Below are positions 1-7,622 of a stretch of DNA of 64,000 bases, in pieces. The stretch is from Streptomyces viridochromogenes DSM 40736 (GTDB lineage: Bacteria > Actinomycetota > Actinomycetes > Streptomycetales > Streptomycetaceae), in NCBI RefSeq assembly GCF_000158955.1, contig NZ_GG657757.1, forward strand, positions 4,573,290-4,637,289, written 5' to 3'. Numbering within the stretch: position 1 is the stretch's first letter; each line of letters begins with the position of its first letter. The position numbers and the translations under genes are program-made. The notes below the pieces were generated by a model. That model did not search any database, was not told the origin of the DNA, and saw only the letters and a program-made list of their open reading frames with translations.

Positions 1-112
1 CTCCGTTCGTCTCGCGTTTTGCGGAACCTTTGCCCGAGGGTCGGGCGTTGGACGGGTGTGCGCGCGTGAGCGGGTGCGGTAGGTGATGCTGACGAATACC
101 GAGGTGACGTCA

Positions 113-682
113 ATGGCAATGTGGGACAAGCTCAAGGACCAGGCCAAGGCTCTCCAGCAGTCGCAGGGCGGACGCGGCGCGACCGCCGGGCACAGTGGCG
201 GACACAGCGGGCACAGCGGGGGGACGCGGTCGGGCGGTGGCGGCAAGGCCCAGCTGGTCGGCCTGTTCAAGACACAGCTCGGTTCGCTGAAGAACGAGCT
301 GAAGAGCGGGGCCTACCGGGACGCGAGCATGGCGATGTGCGCGCTGGTCGCGGCGGCCGACGGGAGCGTCGATCCCGCCGAGCGGCAGCAGGTCGAGTCG
401 ATGATCCTCAGCAACGACGTGCTGCAGAACTTCCCGCCGGAGCAGTTGCGCCAGCGCTTCAACAAGCACGTCGACCAGCTGACCATGAACTTCCAGCACG
501 GCAAGGCCGAGGCGATGCAGGAGATCGCCAAGACCGCCAAGAAGCCCACCGAGGCCAGGGCCGTGATCCAGACCGGCATGGTCATCGCCGGTGCCGACGG
601 CCACTTCTCCCAGGCCGAGGCGACGGTCCTGCGCGAGGCCTGCGCGGCGCTGGGGGTGTCGCCCGCCGAGTTCCAGCTCTGA
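113..682 (+). CDS. TerB-like tellurite-resistance family protein
   Basis: The product (189 aa) starts MAMWDKLKDQ, is followed by a Gly/His/Ser-rich linker (about residues 18-55) and then an all-helical TerB-type domain. The acidic motif ADGxxxxAE occurs twice, near residues 82 and 171, as in the TerB fold, where these acidic residues face a possible metal site. I chose ATG 113 because GAGGTGA sits about 5 nt upstream at 101-107; the upstream in-frame ATGs at 83 and 86 lack a site this good. TerB proteins are cytoplasmic and linked to tellurite and stress responses, but the exact role here is unknown. It is not in a ter operon; the next gene is unrelated. Confidence 0.85.
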   Translation: MAMWDKLKDQAKALQQSQGGRGATAGHSGGHSGHSGGTRSGGGGKAQLVGLFKTQLGSLKNELKSGAYRDASMAMCALVAAADGSVDPAERQQVESMILSNDVLQNFPPEQLRQRFNKHVDQLTMNFQHGKAEAMQEIAKTAKKPTEARAVIQTGMVIAGADGHFSQAEATVLREACAALGVSPAEFQL

Positions 683-757
683 CTGGCGATCAGGGGGGGC
701 GGACCGTCACCGCACTGGGACTCCAACAGTCCCCGCCCCGGGGGCTATAACGGGACC

Positions 758-1132
758 ATGATCTATCACGTCGTACCGCGCACGGTCTGGAGCGCCTGGA
801 ACGCCGCCCCCGACCAGGCGTACGCGCCCGCCTCCCTCGCCGAGGAGGGCTTCGTGCACTGCTCCCCGGACGAGCCGGCCACCCTCGCCGTCGTCAACGC
901 CTTCTACCGGGACGCGCCCAGGCCCCTGCTGGTGCTCGCCCTCGACGAGGCGCGCCTGACCGCCAGGGTGGCGTGGGAGGCTGCGGCCCCCGCCCCGCCG
1001 CCCGGGGTCTCGGGAGACGTCCTGTTCCCGCACGTGTTCGGCCCCCTCGACCGGGACGCCGTCGACCACGTCCTGGAGGTGCGGTGGGACGAGGAGGGCC
1101 GGGCGACGGGACTGAGTGGCACGGCAGGGTGA
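758..1132 (+). CDS. DUF952 family protein
   Basis: A 124-aa cytoplasmic protein that starts MIYHVVPRTVW and carries the DUF952 signature: an N-terminal IYHV strand and the GFVHCS motif near residue 31. The family has a small compact fold related to glutathione S-transferase-associated proteins and no proven reaction. No ribosome site is visible; instead TATAAC at 746-751 lies 6 nt before the ATG, so the mRNA is probably leaderless. A weak hairpin (717-733) separates it from the TerB-like gene, so it is likely its own transcription unit. Confidence 0.85.
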   Translation: MIYHVVPRTVWSAWNAAPDQAYAPASLAEEGFVHCSPDEPATLAVVNAFYRDAPRPLLVLALDEARLTARVAWEAAAPAPPPGVSGDVLFPHVFGPLDRDAVDHVLEVRWDEEGRATGLSGTAG

Positions 1133-1153
1133 TCAGTACGACAAGATGACCGG

Positions 1154-1852
1154 GTGAGCGATCAGGAAACCCCCGACGCCCCCCAGGCCCCGGACCCTTC
1201 GGGCCGCGCGTTGCGCCCGGTCCGTGGCGCGGCCCGCTGCGCGATCGCGGCTCTCGCCCTCGCCGGAGTCGCCTGGGCCGCGCGGGCGGTCTGGCACGTC
1301 CGGCTCGCCATGGCGGGCAGTCCGGCCTCCGGACCGCCGGACCAGGGAGACGGCGTCCACCGCCTCCCGACCGCTCTGGAGGACTCCTACCACCTGGTCA
1401 GTTCCGCGGGCGACGCCGCCACGGTGATCTGCGCGGTCGCGTTCCTCCTCTGGCTGGACCGCGTCCGGGACAACGCCCGTGCCCTCTCGGGCACGAAGCC
1501 GCGATACGGCTACCCCTGGCTCTTCCTGGGCTGGATCGTGCCGGTCGTGAACCTGTGGATACCCCGGGGCATGGTCGCCGACGTCCACGGCTCGGTCTTC
1601 CCCGACCGGCGCCTGCCGGCCGTCGTGAACTGGTGGTGGGCCCTGTGGCTGGCCGGTCTGGCCGGCGGAGTGGGCCTCATCTACGCCGACTCCACGGACG
1701 AGGTCATCGCCCGCGCCTACACCGGCGTCCTGCCCCTGCTCGCCGCCGACCTGGTGATCGTGGCCGCGGCCGCGACCGCCGCCCTCATGGTCCGCACGCT
1801 GACCACGGCACAGCGGCAGCACATCGACGAGGCCGCCCGCCCCGCGGCCTGA
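1154..1852 (+). CDS. DUF4328 membrane protein
   Basis: A 232-aa integral membrane protein starting at GTG. After a short hydrophilic, Pro-rich N-terminus it has about four hydrophobic segments (near residues 31-50, 88-107, 122-140 and 165-215). The PWLFLGWIVPVVNLWIPRG stretch in the middle is the characteristic DUF4328 core. The function of the family is unknown; it is common in streptomycetes. A possible -10 (CAAGAT) lies 6 nt upstream of the start, so leaderless expression is plausible. It is followed by a small hairpin and a convergent gene. Confidence 0.8.
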   Translation: MSDQETPDAPQAPDPSGRALRPVRGAARCAIAALALAGVAWAARAVWHVRLAMAGSPASGPPDQGDGVHRLPTALEDSYHLVSSAGDAATVICAVAFLLWLDRVRDNARALSGTKPRYGYPWLFLGWIVPVVNLWIPRGMVADVHGSVFPDRRLPAVVNWWWALWLAGLAGGVGLIYADSTDEVIARAYTGVLPLLAADLVIVAAAATAALMVRTLTTAQRQHIDEAARPAA

Positions 1853-1867
1853 CCGAGCCACCACCGA

Positions 1868-1887
1868 CGGCCCCGCACCCGGGGCCG
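1868..1887. terminator. Small stem-loop between convergent genes
   Basis: CGGCCCCG pairs exactly with CGGGGCCG across a 4-nt loop. It lies between the stops of the DUF4328 gene and the convergent methyltransferase gene, so it could serve either direction. There is no T-tract, as is usual at high GC. Confidence 0.5.
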
Positions 1888-1909
1888 AGCGGCAGCGGCC
1901 GGTTCGCCC

Positions 1910-2779
1910 TCAGTGGCCCGTCGGCCGGTACACCGACACGACGAACGAGGCGGTGACCCGCACGGGTGCCGGCAACTCTCCGACACGACGGCGCAGTTGC
2001 GCCGGCTCTATGTGACGCGCGGCCGGGCTCATGGTCACCAGCCCGGCGACGTCCTCGGGCGTGAGGCTCAGGGCGTACTCCAGCGACTCCGTGCGCGCGG
2101 GCCGGAAGTGCGCCGCCAGGGTGCCGCGCAGGCGCTCCTCCTTCCTGGGGTCGACGGCCAGCAGGCCGAGAGCCGAACGGAGTTCACGCAGATGCCGGGC
2201 CGTGGGCGTGACCACGAGCAGGGCGCCGTGCGGCCGCAGGACGCGGTGGAACTCCGGCCCGTTGCGGGGCGCGAAGACGTTCAGCACGAGGTCGGCGCAG
2301 CCGGTGCGGACGGGCCACGGCTGCCAGACGTCCCAGCCGACGGCCTCCCCGCGGGCGTGGGCGCGGGCCGCGGCGCGCAGGGCGGGGGTGGAACTGTCGA
2401 GCCCCAGGCCCATGGCCTCGGGCAGGGCGTCCAGGACCGCCGCGAGGTAGTGCCCGGTGCCGGAGCCGGCGTCCAGCACGGTCGCGTCGGGCGGGGCCAG
2501 TTCAGCGGCGAGCCCCGCGAGGGTGCGGGCGAGCGGTTCGTAGTGTCCGGCACGGAGGAACGAGACGCGGCTGCGGACCATGTCGGTGGAGTCGGCGCTC
2601 GCGGCACGCCGACGGCCGGTCAGCAGGCTGACGTAGCCGTGGCGGGCGATGTCGAAGGTGTGCCGGCCGGCGCACCGCAGGGCACCGTCGGCGTGTGTGA
2701 GGCCGGACGCGCACAGGGGGCAGGTCAGGACGGTCAGAAGCCGGTCGGACGGCAGGCGTCGGTCAGGACGCGAAGGCAT
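1910..2779 (-). CDS. RlmA-type 23S rRNA (guanine-N1)-methyltransferase
   Basis: A 289-aa SAM-dependent enzyme. An N-terminal zinc-binding segment is visible (CPLC near residue 21, then C and H about 15-20 residues on, in LRCAGRHTFD), followed by GYVSLLTG and the class I methyltransferase motif VLDAGSGTGHYL. This is the layout of RlmA/TlrB enzymes, which methylate N1 of a guanine in helix 35 of 23S rRNA; TlrB members give tylosin-type macrolide resistance. Whether this copy is housekeeping or resistance cannot be told from sequence. Start 2779 has GAGGAG just upstream. It stands alone, convergent with DUF4328. Confidence 0.82.
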   Translation of the reverse strand: MPSRPDRRLPSDRLLTVLTCPLCASGLTHADGALRCAGRHTFDIARHGYVSLLTGRRRAASADSTDMVRSRVSFLRAGHYEPLARTLAGLAAELAPPDATVLDAGSGTGHYLAAVLDALPEAMGLGLDSSTPALRAAARAHARGEAVGWDVWQPWPVRTGCADLVLNVFAPRNGPEFHRVLRPHGALLVVTPTARHLRELRSALGLLAVDPRKEERLRGTLAAHFRPARTESLEYALSLTPEDVAGLVTMSPAARHIEPAQLRRRVGELPAPVRVTASFVVSVYRPTGH

Positions 2780-3183
2780 GGCTGCTCCTCGACGACGCGG
2801 CACGGCGCGACGAAGTGACGAAGCGCGAAGCGGCGGGCCGCGTGCGGGCGGTGGACGGTGAGTCGTCGGGGCCCGCCGGTGGCGGGCACACCGAGGACGG
2901 CGACGTGAGGTCGGACCCACGTCGCCGCCCTCAACGCGGCGTCAGAGGAAGCAGTGCGCAATGCCGTTGCATGCCATACGGGAAGGCTACCTGCTGCCGC
3001 CGAAGTCACGACGAGCCGTCCGTCCGAGGCGAAGGACCGGCGCAGGGCACCGGCGTAGGAGGAGCAGCGGGAGCCGTTCGAGCCGGACCAGAGCCGGTAG
3101 AAGCCTGCCATGAACGCGTCAACACTCGGTACGCGAATGCCACTCACGGACGTGACCGAAAACGGCGCGCCTCCGGGTAGCGG
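2780..3183. other. Gene-poor interval of about 400 bp
   Basis: No frame on either strand shows a recognisable protein. The left edge holds the ribosome-binding site and presumably the promoter of the rRNA methyltransferase. The right edge has a weak inverted repeat (GTGACCG 3152-3158 with CGGTCAC 3181-3187) overlapping the stop of the leftward sigma-factor operon, which might act as its terminator. A minus-strand open frame across the interval has low-complexity composition and is probably chance. Confidence 0.4.
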
Positions 3184-3711
3184 TCACCGGCTGCTGGGCG
3201 TCGCCCCCTGATCCGGGTACGGCCGGGTCGCCGACGGCACCGGACGCACCAGCGTGGGGGCGGCCGACGGCCGGCGGGGTGAGGTCGGCAGGGCCTCGGA
3301 CGCACGGCCGGTCGGGACGTCGGAGGCGCGGTGGGTCGGGGCGTCGGACGCGCGGTCCGTCGGGACCCCGGACGCGGGTCCGGTCGGGGCGTCGGACGTG
3401 GGCCCCGAGGGTGAGGGGGACGAGGGCGGTGGGGCCGTGGTCCTGGAGGGCGGGGCCATCGGGATCGTGGGGGAGCCGGGGGGCTCCGGGGACGTGAGGC
3501 GCAGGGGAAGGGCGAGGAGGGCGGCCGTGGCGCAGAGCAGACCGGCTCCGGCCGCGGTGCGCAGGAGGCGGCGTCGGGTCGCCCTGCGGCGGATCGCCTC
3601 GTAGTGGCCGGAGGGTGCGCTCAGGTAGTCCGGGGAGGAGGGGCGCAGGATCACGGCGAGCGGGTCGTCGGAGCCGAACTCCGGGCCGTCGTCGTCAAGG
3701 CGTGTGGTCAA
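3184..3711 (-). CDS. Single-pass membrane protein with Pro/Thr/Ala-rich repeats, sigma-operon partner
   Basis: A 175-aa protein: cytoplasmic N-terminus of about 48 residues, one membrane segment (near residues 50-70, GAGLLCATAALLALPL), then a low-complexity Pro/Ser/Thr exterior containing at least five degenerate copies of an (A/G)SDAPTxRA-type unit. Its start overlaps the sigma-factor gene by 17 bp, so the two are translationally coupled. A small membrane protein directly after a sigma factor suggests an anti-sigma or sensing role, but there is no recognisable anti-sigma zinc motif, so this is inference. It is the last gene of the sortase operon. Confidence 0.65.
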   Translation of the reverse strand: MTTRLDDDGPEFGSDDPLAVILRPSSPDYLSAPSGHYEAIRRRATRRRLLRTAAGAGLLCATAALLALPLRLTSPEPPGSPTIPMAPPSRTTAPPPSSPSPSGPTSDAPTGPASGVPTDRASDAPTHRASDVPTGRASEALPTSPRRPSAAPTLVRPVPSATRPYPDQGATPSSR

Positions 3712-4186
3712 GGCTTCTCCTCAGGTGGACGCGGAGCAGTTCCCGGGCCGCGTGCAGGTCGGCCTTGACGGTTCCTTCCTTGCGCCCGGTCAGCGCGGAC
3801 ACCTCCCGGATCGGCATGTCAGCGTAGTAGTGCAGGAGGATCGGGACGCGGAGCCGTTCGGGGAGCGACTGGACGAGCAGGCGCACCGAGGGGTCGGCCT
3901 GTTCGGGGTGGGGGCGGACGGCCGCTTCCGAGGTGACGCGGTGCATGGCCCGGCGCTCGCGCTCCAGTTTGCGCCAGTGGTCCCGCACGAGGTTGGCCGC
4001 GGTGACGTAGAGGAAGCCACGGGGCTCCTCCACGGACGTCCAGCGCGCCCAGAGCCGGGTGAACGCCTCCGAGGCGACCTCGTGGGCCGTCTCGTCGTCG
4101 TCGACGAGACGGCGGCACCAGCCGGCGAGGCGCGGGTAGAGGGCGGCGAACAGTTCGGACGCGGCCTTCTCGCGGGACCGTTTCAA
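3695..4186 (-). CDS. ECF-type RNA polymerase sigma factor
   Basis: A 163-aa sigma-70 family protein. Region 2 covers about residues 10-75 (LFAALYPRL to NLVRDHWRK); region 4 covers about 108-157, with a helix-turn-helix in IREVSALTGRKEGTVKADL. The best start is TTG 4186: its codon overlaps the TGA stop of the sortase gene as TTGA, and a GGAG lies just upstream. No ATG start fits. The gene is thus translationally coupled to the sortase upstream and overlaps the membrane protein downstream by 17 bp, which suggests it controls surface-protein or envelope genes. No anti-sigma factor of a known type is next to it. Confidence 0.85.
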   Translation of the reverse strand: MKRSREKAASELFAALYPRLAGWCRRLVDDDETAHEVASEAFTRLWARWTSVEEPRGFLYVTAANLVRDHWRKLERERRAMHRVTSEAAVRPHPEQADPSVRLLVQSLPERLRVPILLHYYADMPIREVSALTGRKEGTVKADLHAARELLRVHLRRSLDHTP

Positions 4187-4836
4187 CGCTCTCCAGAGGT
4201 GGGGGACTCGGCGCCGCTCAGCGCGGCGAAGACGATCACGTTGTCCGCGTATCCGTCGCCGGTACGCGCTCCGCCGCACGTGATCAGCCGCAGCTCCGGG
4301 CGGTCCACGTCCCCGTAGACGTCGTCCGCCGGGAAGTGCGACTTGGCAACCGTGCGTACGGCCGTGACGGCGAACTCCGCCGCCGTGCCGTTCTCCAGGC
4401 GCGCCACGATCCGGTCGCCCTGCCGCAGCCGGTCGAGGTGACGGAAGACGCCGTCGCCGTACGACCCGACCGTGACATGACCGAGGATCACCGACGGCCC
4501 GGTCTGCCCCGGCGTCGGCGAGTGCCGGTACCAGCCCGCCCGGTCGTCCGCCGTGACCGGCGGCACCTCGACCGTGCCGTCCGGGGCCAGGCCCAGCCGC
4601 ATGACCGGGGTGTCGACGCCGATGGCCGGGACGAGCAGCCGGACCGGCGCCGAACGGGCCAGGGGGCGCGCCCCCTCGACCGGAACCGGCCGGGTCGGCG
4701 TCTTCGTCTGCGTCTTCGGCGACGAAGACGCAGACGACTTCGGCGGTGGTGCGGTGCCGGCCCCGGGGCCCGCGCACGCCGTCAGTACGGACGCCAGTGC
4801 CGCGGTCGTGAACGCGCGCCTGGAGAACGGGGTCAT
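4183..4836 (-). CDS. Class F-like sortase (cell-surface transpeptidase)
   Basis: A 217-aa exported enzyme that starts with a lipobox-like signal (ASVLTACAG, Cys21). A Ser/Pro/Thr linker leads to the sortase barrel. Catalytic His120 lies in ILGHVT and Cys187 in LRLITCGG; the Arg expected soon after is R191 in ARTGDGYADN. The length and single short domain match actinobacterial class F sortases, which cleave an LPxTG-like signal and attach proteins to the cell wall. The start overlaps the stop of the upstream surface protein as ATGA, and its stop overlaps the sigma factor start. The upstream protein is the obvious candidate substrate. Confidence 0.85.
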   Translation of the reverse strand: MTPFSRRAFTTAALASVLTACAGPGAGTAPPPKSSASSSPKTQTKTPTRPVPVEGARPLARSAPVRLLVPAIGVDTPVMRLGLAPDGTVEVPPVTADDRAGWYRHSPTPGQTGPSVILGHVTVGSYGDGVFRHLDRLRQGDRIVARLENGTAAEFAVTAVRTVAKSHFPADDVYGDVDRPELRLITCGGARTGDGYADNVIVFAALSGAESPTSGER

Positions 4837-5222
4837 GCCCCGGTGGCCCGGCGGCGGCGTACGACGAGGAACGTCCCGCCGCCCACGGCGAGCACCGCGG
4901 CGGCGCCCGCGCCGACCGCCGTGCCACCGGAACCGGACGCGGAGGACGCCGCCGTCACGCCGGTGTCGGGCGCGCCGCTCGGCCGGACGGAGACCTGGTC
5001 CCTGGCGCCCTCGGCCGGCGCCCGGGTCGGTTCGGCGCTCGGGGCCGGGCGGTCGGTGGCCGGGGGACGGGTCGGTTCGGCGCTCTCGCCCGGCGCCGCC
5101 GTGGGCGCGGTCGCCGACGGGACCGGGCTCGGGGTCGTCGCCCCGCTCGCGAACGCGGGCCCGGTGCCCAGCAGTACGGCGGTGCCCGCGAGGGCCAGGG
5201 CGCTCAGGACGGTTCGGCGCAT
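4833..5222 (-). CDS. Secreted Pro/Thr-rich surface protein with C-terminal anchor, likely sortase substrate
   Basis: A 129-aa protein. Residues 1-26 form a signal peptide (MRRTVLSALALAGTAVLLG, cleavage near AFASG). A Pro/Thr/Ala-rich stalk follows, then PDTG near residue 85, a Gly/Ala-rich hydrophobic helix (about 100-121) and the basic tail RRRRATGA. That is the order of a cell-wall sorting signal, although PDTG is not a classic LPxTG and the distance to the helix is a little long. AAGGAGAG lies upstream of ATG 5222. It is first in an operon with a sortase and a sigma factor. Confidence 0.75.
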   Translation of the reverse strand: MRRTVLSALALAGTAVLLGTGPAFASGATTPSPVPSATAPTAAPGESAEPTRPPATDRPAPSAEPTRAPAEGARDQVSVRPSGAPDTGVTAASSASGSGGTAVGAGAAAVLAVGGGTFLVVRRRRATGA

Positions 5223-5416
5223 GGAATCGCTCTCCTTCGTCGGTCCCGCCCGGTGGTCGGCGGGGTGGGTGACGGTTCGTGCGGAGAGACGAGCCGCCCG
5301 AGCGGCAGGTTGTAAAGAGATGGCAAAGTCCGGCCGCCGTCCTGTGGCGGGGGCGACTGCGTGCCGCACGCTCTGTCCGGGACCCGCTGCGTGAACGGCG
5401 AAGAAAGGACGGCCCG

Positions 5417-6592
5417 TTGAGCCCCTCGCCCGTCTTCTCCACCGTCCCCCGCACCGCCGACGTCGTGATCATCGGCGGTGGTGTGATGGGCACGAGCATC
5501 GCCTTCCACCTCGCCGAGGCGGGTGTGCGGGACATCGTCGTGGTGGAACGCGGCGAGCTGGGCTGCGGCAGCTCCGGCAAACCGATCGGCGGCGTACGGG
5601 CGCACTTCTCCGACCCGCTCAACATCGAACTGGGCCACCGCAGCCTGCGCGCCTTCCAGGACTTCCCGGAACGCCCCGGCGCCGACATCCGCCTCGACAC
5701 CGTCGGCTACCTCTTCCTGCTCACCACCGAGCAGCAGGCCACCGACTTCGAGGCCGCCGTCCGGCTGCAGAACTCCCTCGGCGTCCCCAGCCGCATGACC
5801 GGGCCGGACGAAGCACACCGTCTGTGCCCGTACGTCAGCACCGACGCTCTGGTGGCCGCCGCCCACTCGCCCGCCGACGGCCACGCCCGGCCCGCACTGG
5901 TCGTCCAGGGCTACGCCCGTGCGGCGGCCCGGGCCGGGGTCGTCCTCGCCACCCACACCACCGTCACCGGCCTCGACACCGCGGGCGACCGCGTGACGGC
6001 CGTCCACACCGACCGCGGGCGGATCGACTGCGCCACGGTCGTCTGCGCCACCGGTGCCTGGTCGGCACGGATCGGCGACATGGCCGGAGTTCCGCTCCCC
6101 GTGCGGCCGGTCCGCCGCCAACTGGCCTTCACCGTCCCGCTCACACCCCCCGCCCCGCGCATCCCGTTCACCATCGATTTCTCGTCCTCGGCGTACTTCC
6201 ACAACAGCGACGACGGCCTCCTGTTCGGCCTGGCCGACCCCGCCGAGCCGGACGGCTTCGACACCACCTGGACCCCTCAGTGGCTGGAGCTCTTCCGTGA
6301 GGTCGTACGCCACCGCGCCCCCGCCCTCGCCGGCATGGAGACGGCCGGCGGCTGGGCCGGGCTCTACGAGGTCACGCCCGACCACAACGCGCTCATCGGC
6401 CGCTCGGGCGAGGTCGTCAACTTCCTCTACGCCACCGGGTTCTCCGGCCACGGCTTCCTCCAGGCCCCGGCGGTCGGCGAGATCGTCCGCGACCTGTACC
6501 TGGACCGCACGCCCCGCGTCGACGTCGGCCCGCTCAGCGCCGACCGCTTCCGGGAAGGGGCGGGGATCCGGCCGGAGTCGCACGTCGTATGA
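5417..6592 (+). CDS. FAD-dependent oxidoreductase of the DAO (glycine/sarcosine oxidase-like) family
   Basis: A 391-aa flavoprotein. The N-terminal Rossmann motif VVIIGGGVMGTSIAFHLAEAG binds FAD, and the C-terminal region (ITPDHNALIGRS-like VTPDHNALIG, then GFSGHGFLQAPAVGE) matches the substrate-domain end of D-amino-acid/sarcosine/glycine oxidases. The likely reaction is oxidative deamination or demethylation of a secondary or primary amine; the substrate is unknown. I chose TTG 5417 because AAAGGA is 7 nt upstream and the FAD motif starts soon after. It is divergent from the sortase operon and its end abuts a gene remnant. Confidence 0.82.
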   Translation: MSPSPVFSTVPRTADVVIIGGGVMGTSIAFHLAEAGVRDIVVVERGELGCGSSGKPIGGVRAHFSDPLNIELGHRSLRAFQDFPERPGADIRLDTVGYLFLLTTEQQATDFEAAVRLQNSLGVPSRMTGPDEAHRLCPYVSTDALVAAAHSPADGHARPALVVQGYARAAARAGVVLATHTTVTGLDTAGDRVTAVHTDRGRIDCATVVCATGAWSARIGDMAGVPLPVRPVRRQLAFTVPLTPPAPRIPFTIDFSSSAYFHNSDDGLLFGLADPAEPDGFDTTWTPQWLELFREVVRHRAPALAGMETAGGWAGLYEVTPDHNALIGRSGEVVNFLYATGFSGHGFLQAPAVGEIVRDLYLDRTPRVDVGPLSADRFREGAGIRPESHVV

Positions 6593-6604
6593 GCAAGGTG
6601 GAGC

Positions 6605-6834
6605 CGTCGCGGCGACCGCGACGTACTCGCCGATCGAGCCGGCCAGGGTGCGGCTCTCGTCCCGGGGCGTGGGGGCGGCGTCGAACCAGGGCAGGCCTGG
6701 CCAGTTCGCGGGGTTGCTGTACGTGGACGGCTTGTCGTACCGGAAGAGGAAGTTGAGGGGCTGGTAGTACACCGCCGCCATCGCCATCTGGTCGGCGTTG
6801 GTCGTCCTGTCGCGGGACTGGCCGTAGCAGTGAA
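6605..6834 (-). pseudogene. C-terminal fragment of a glycoside hydrolase (GH97-like)
   Basis: Read on the minus strand this stretch encodes a coherent piece of about 77 residues (SRDRTTNADQMAMAAVYY, then NFLFRYDKPSTY and ESRTLAGSIGEYVAVAA). It resembles the C-terminal sandwich region of GH97-type alpha-glucosidase/galactosidase proteins. There is no start codon or catalytic domain before it, and downstream it runs out into the antisense of the oxidoreductase gene without a proper end. Both ends are therefore missing. The family assignment is from memory of the motif and is moderate; that it is a remnant is more certain. Confidence 0.55.
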
Positions 6835-6876
6835 CACCCCGGGTGCCGGGCCTGGTGCGGCCCGGCACCCGGGGTG
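6835..6876 (-). terminator. Strong stem-loop terminator
   Basis: A perfect 18-bp stem (arms 6835-6852 and 6859-6876) with a 6-nt loop, directly after the stop of the minus-strand alpha/beta hydrolase remnant. It marks where the hydrolase unit ended and where the glycoside hydrolase fragment begins. Confidence 0.85.
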
Positions 6877-6891
6877 CCGTCAAGCGGTCGG

Positions 6892-7548
6892 TCAGCGCAT
6901 GTCGCCGAGGCGTTCGAGGCGGTCGCTGACGCCGTTGCGGAGTTCGCCGAGCGTGGTGCCGGGCGGGGCCGTCTTCGGCGTGGCCGACGGCGGCTGGGTC
7001 TCGTCGGCGCAGGTCGTGCCGTGCGCCGGGACCTTCAGGTCGACGAGGTAGTTCGTGACGGCGTCCGTCGCGCAGACGCTGCGCCCGAACGCGGTGTGCC
7101 CCTCGGCCCTGAAGGTGAGCAGCCGGCCGTTGTCCAGCTGCCGGGACAGGGCCACCGCGTCCTGGTACGGGGTGTCCGGGTCGCCGGTGGTGCCGAGGAC
7201 CAGGATCGGCGCGGAGCCCTTGGCGCGGAAGGAACCGTCGTAGCGGCTGACCTTCTCGGCGGGCCACTGGGCGCAGGCGGTGGCGTGCTGGTGGTCGTAG
7301 AGCGGCGGGCCGTAGGCGAGGGCCGGTCCGAGCAGCGGCGCGGCCTTCGCGAAGGATGTCACCTTCCGCTTCAGCAGGGCCGGGTCACGCGGGTAGTCCT
7401 TGTCGACGCACTCGACGACCACGTTCGGGTTGAGGAAGTCGTAGCTCGCGGCGGACGGCGGCCGGAGCAGGAACGAGGTGTTGTCGCGCTGCTGGGCCTT
7501 GCGCAGGGCCTCGCCGAGGGAGGGCCAGATGACCTTGCCCTCGTTGAC
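6892..7548 (-). pseudogene. N-terminally truncated secreted alpha/beta hydrolase (tripeptidyl aminopeptidase type)
   Basis: The frame encodes about 218 residues equal to the C-terminal half of a streptomycete TAP-like hydrolase. The acid region (LGTTGDPDTPYQDAV) and the catalytic His (EGHTAFG) are present, and the end includes the usual TAP-like C-terminal domain and terminator. The N-terminal half with signal peptide and GxSxG serine is absent: an in-frame TGA at 7549-7551 comes straight before the first recognisable codons. A GTG at 7420 could still start a shorter product, but it would lack the nucleophile. The break lies next to the promoter of the following hydrolase gene. Confidence 0.75.
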
Positions 7549-7622
7549 TCAACTGTCCTTTCACATGGCCTGGTTGAAGGAGAGATGGCCTTTGTCAGCG
7601 CTCGTCGGCTTATGGTCGGGGA

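Noticed and set aside
2734-3147. A 137-codon minus-strand frame upstream of the rRNA methyltransferase, considered as a leader peptide
   Set aside because: It overlaps the methyltransferase start in another frame, has no ribosome site or known motif, and is too long for an attenuator peptide.
5204-7267. A very long minus-strand open frame across the oxidoreductase gene
   Set aside because: Only its short segment 6605-6834 resembles a protein family; the rest is antisense composition. I kept only that segment as a gene remnant.
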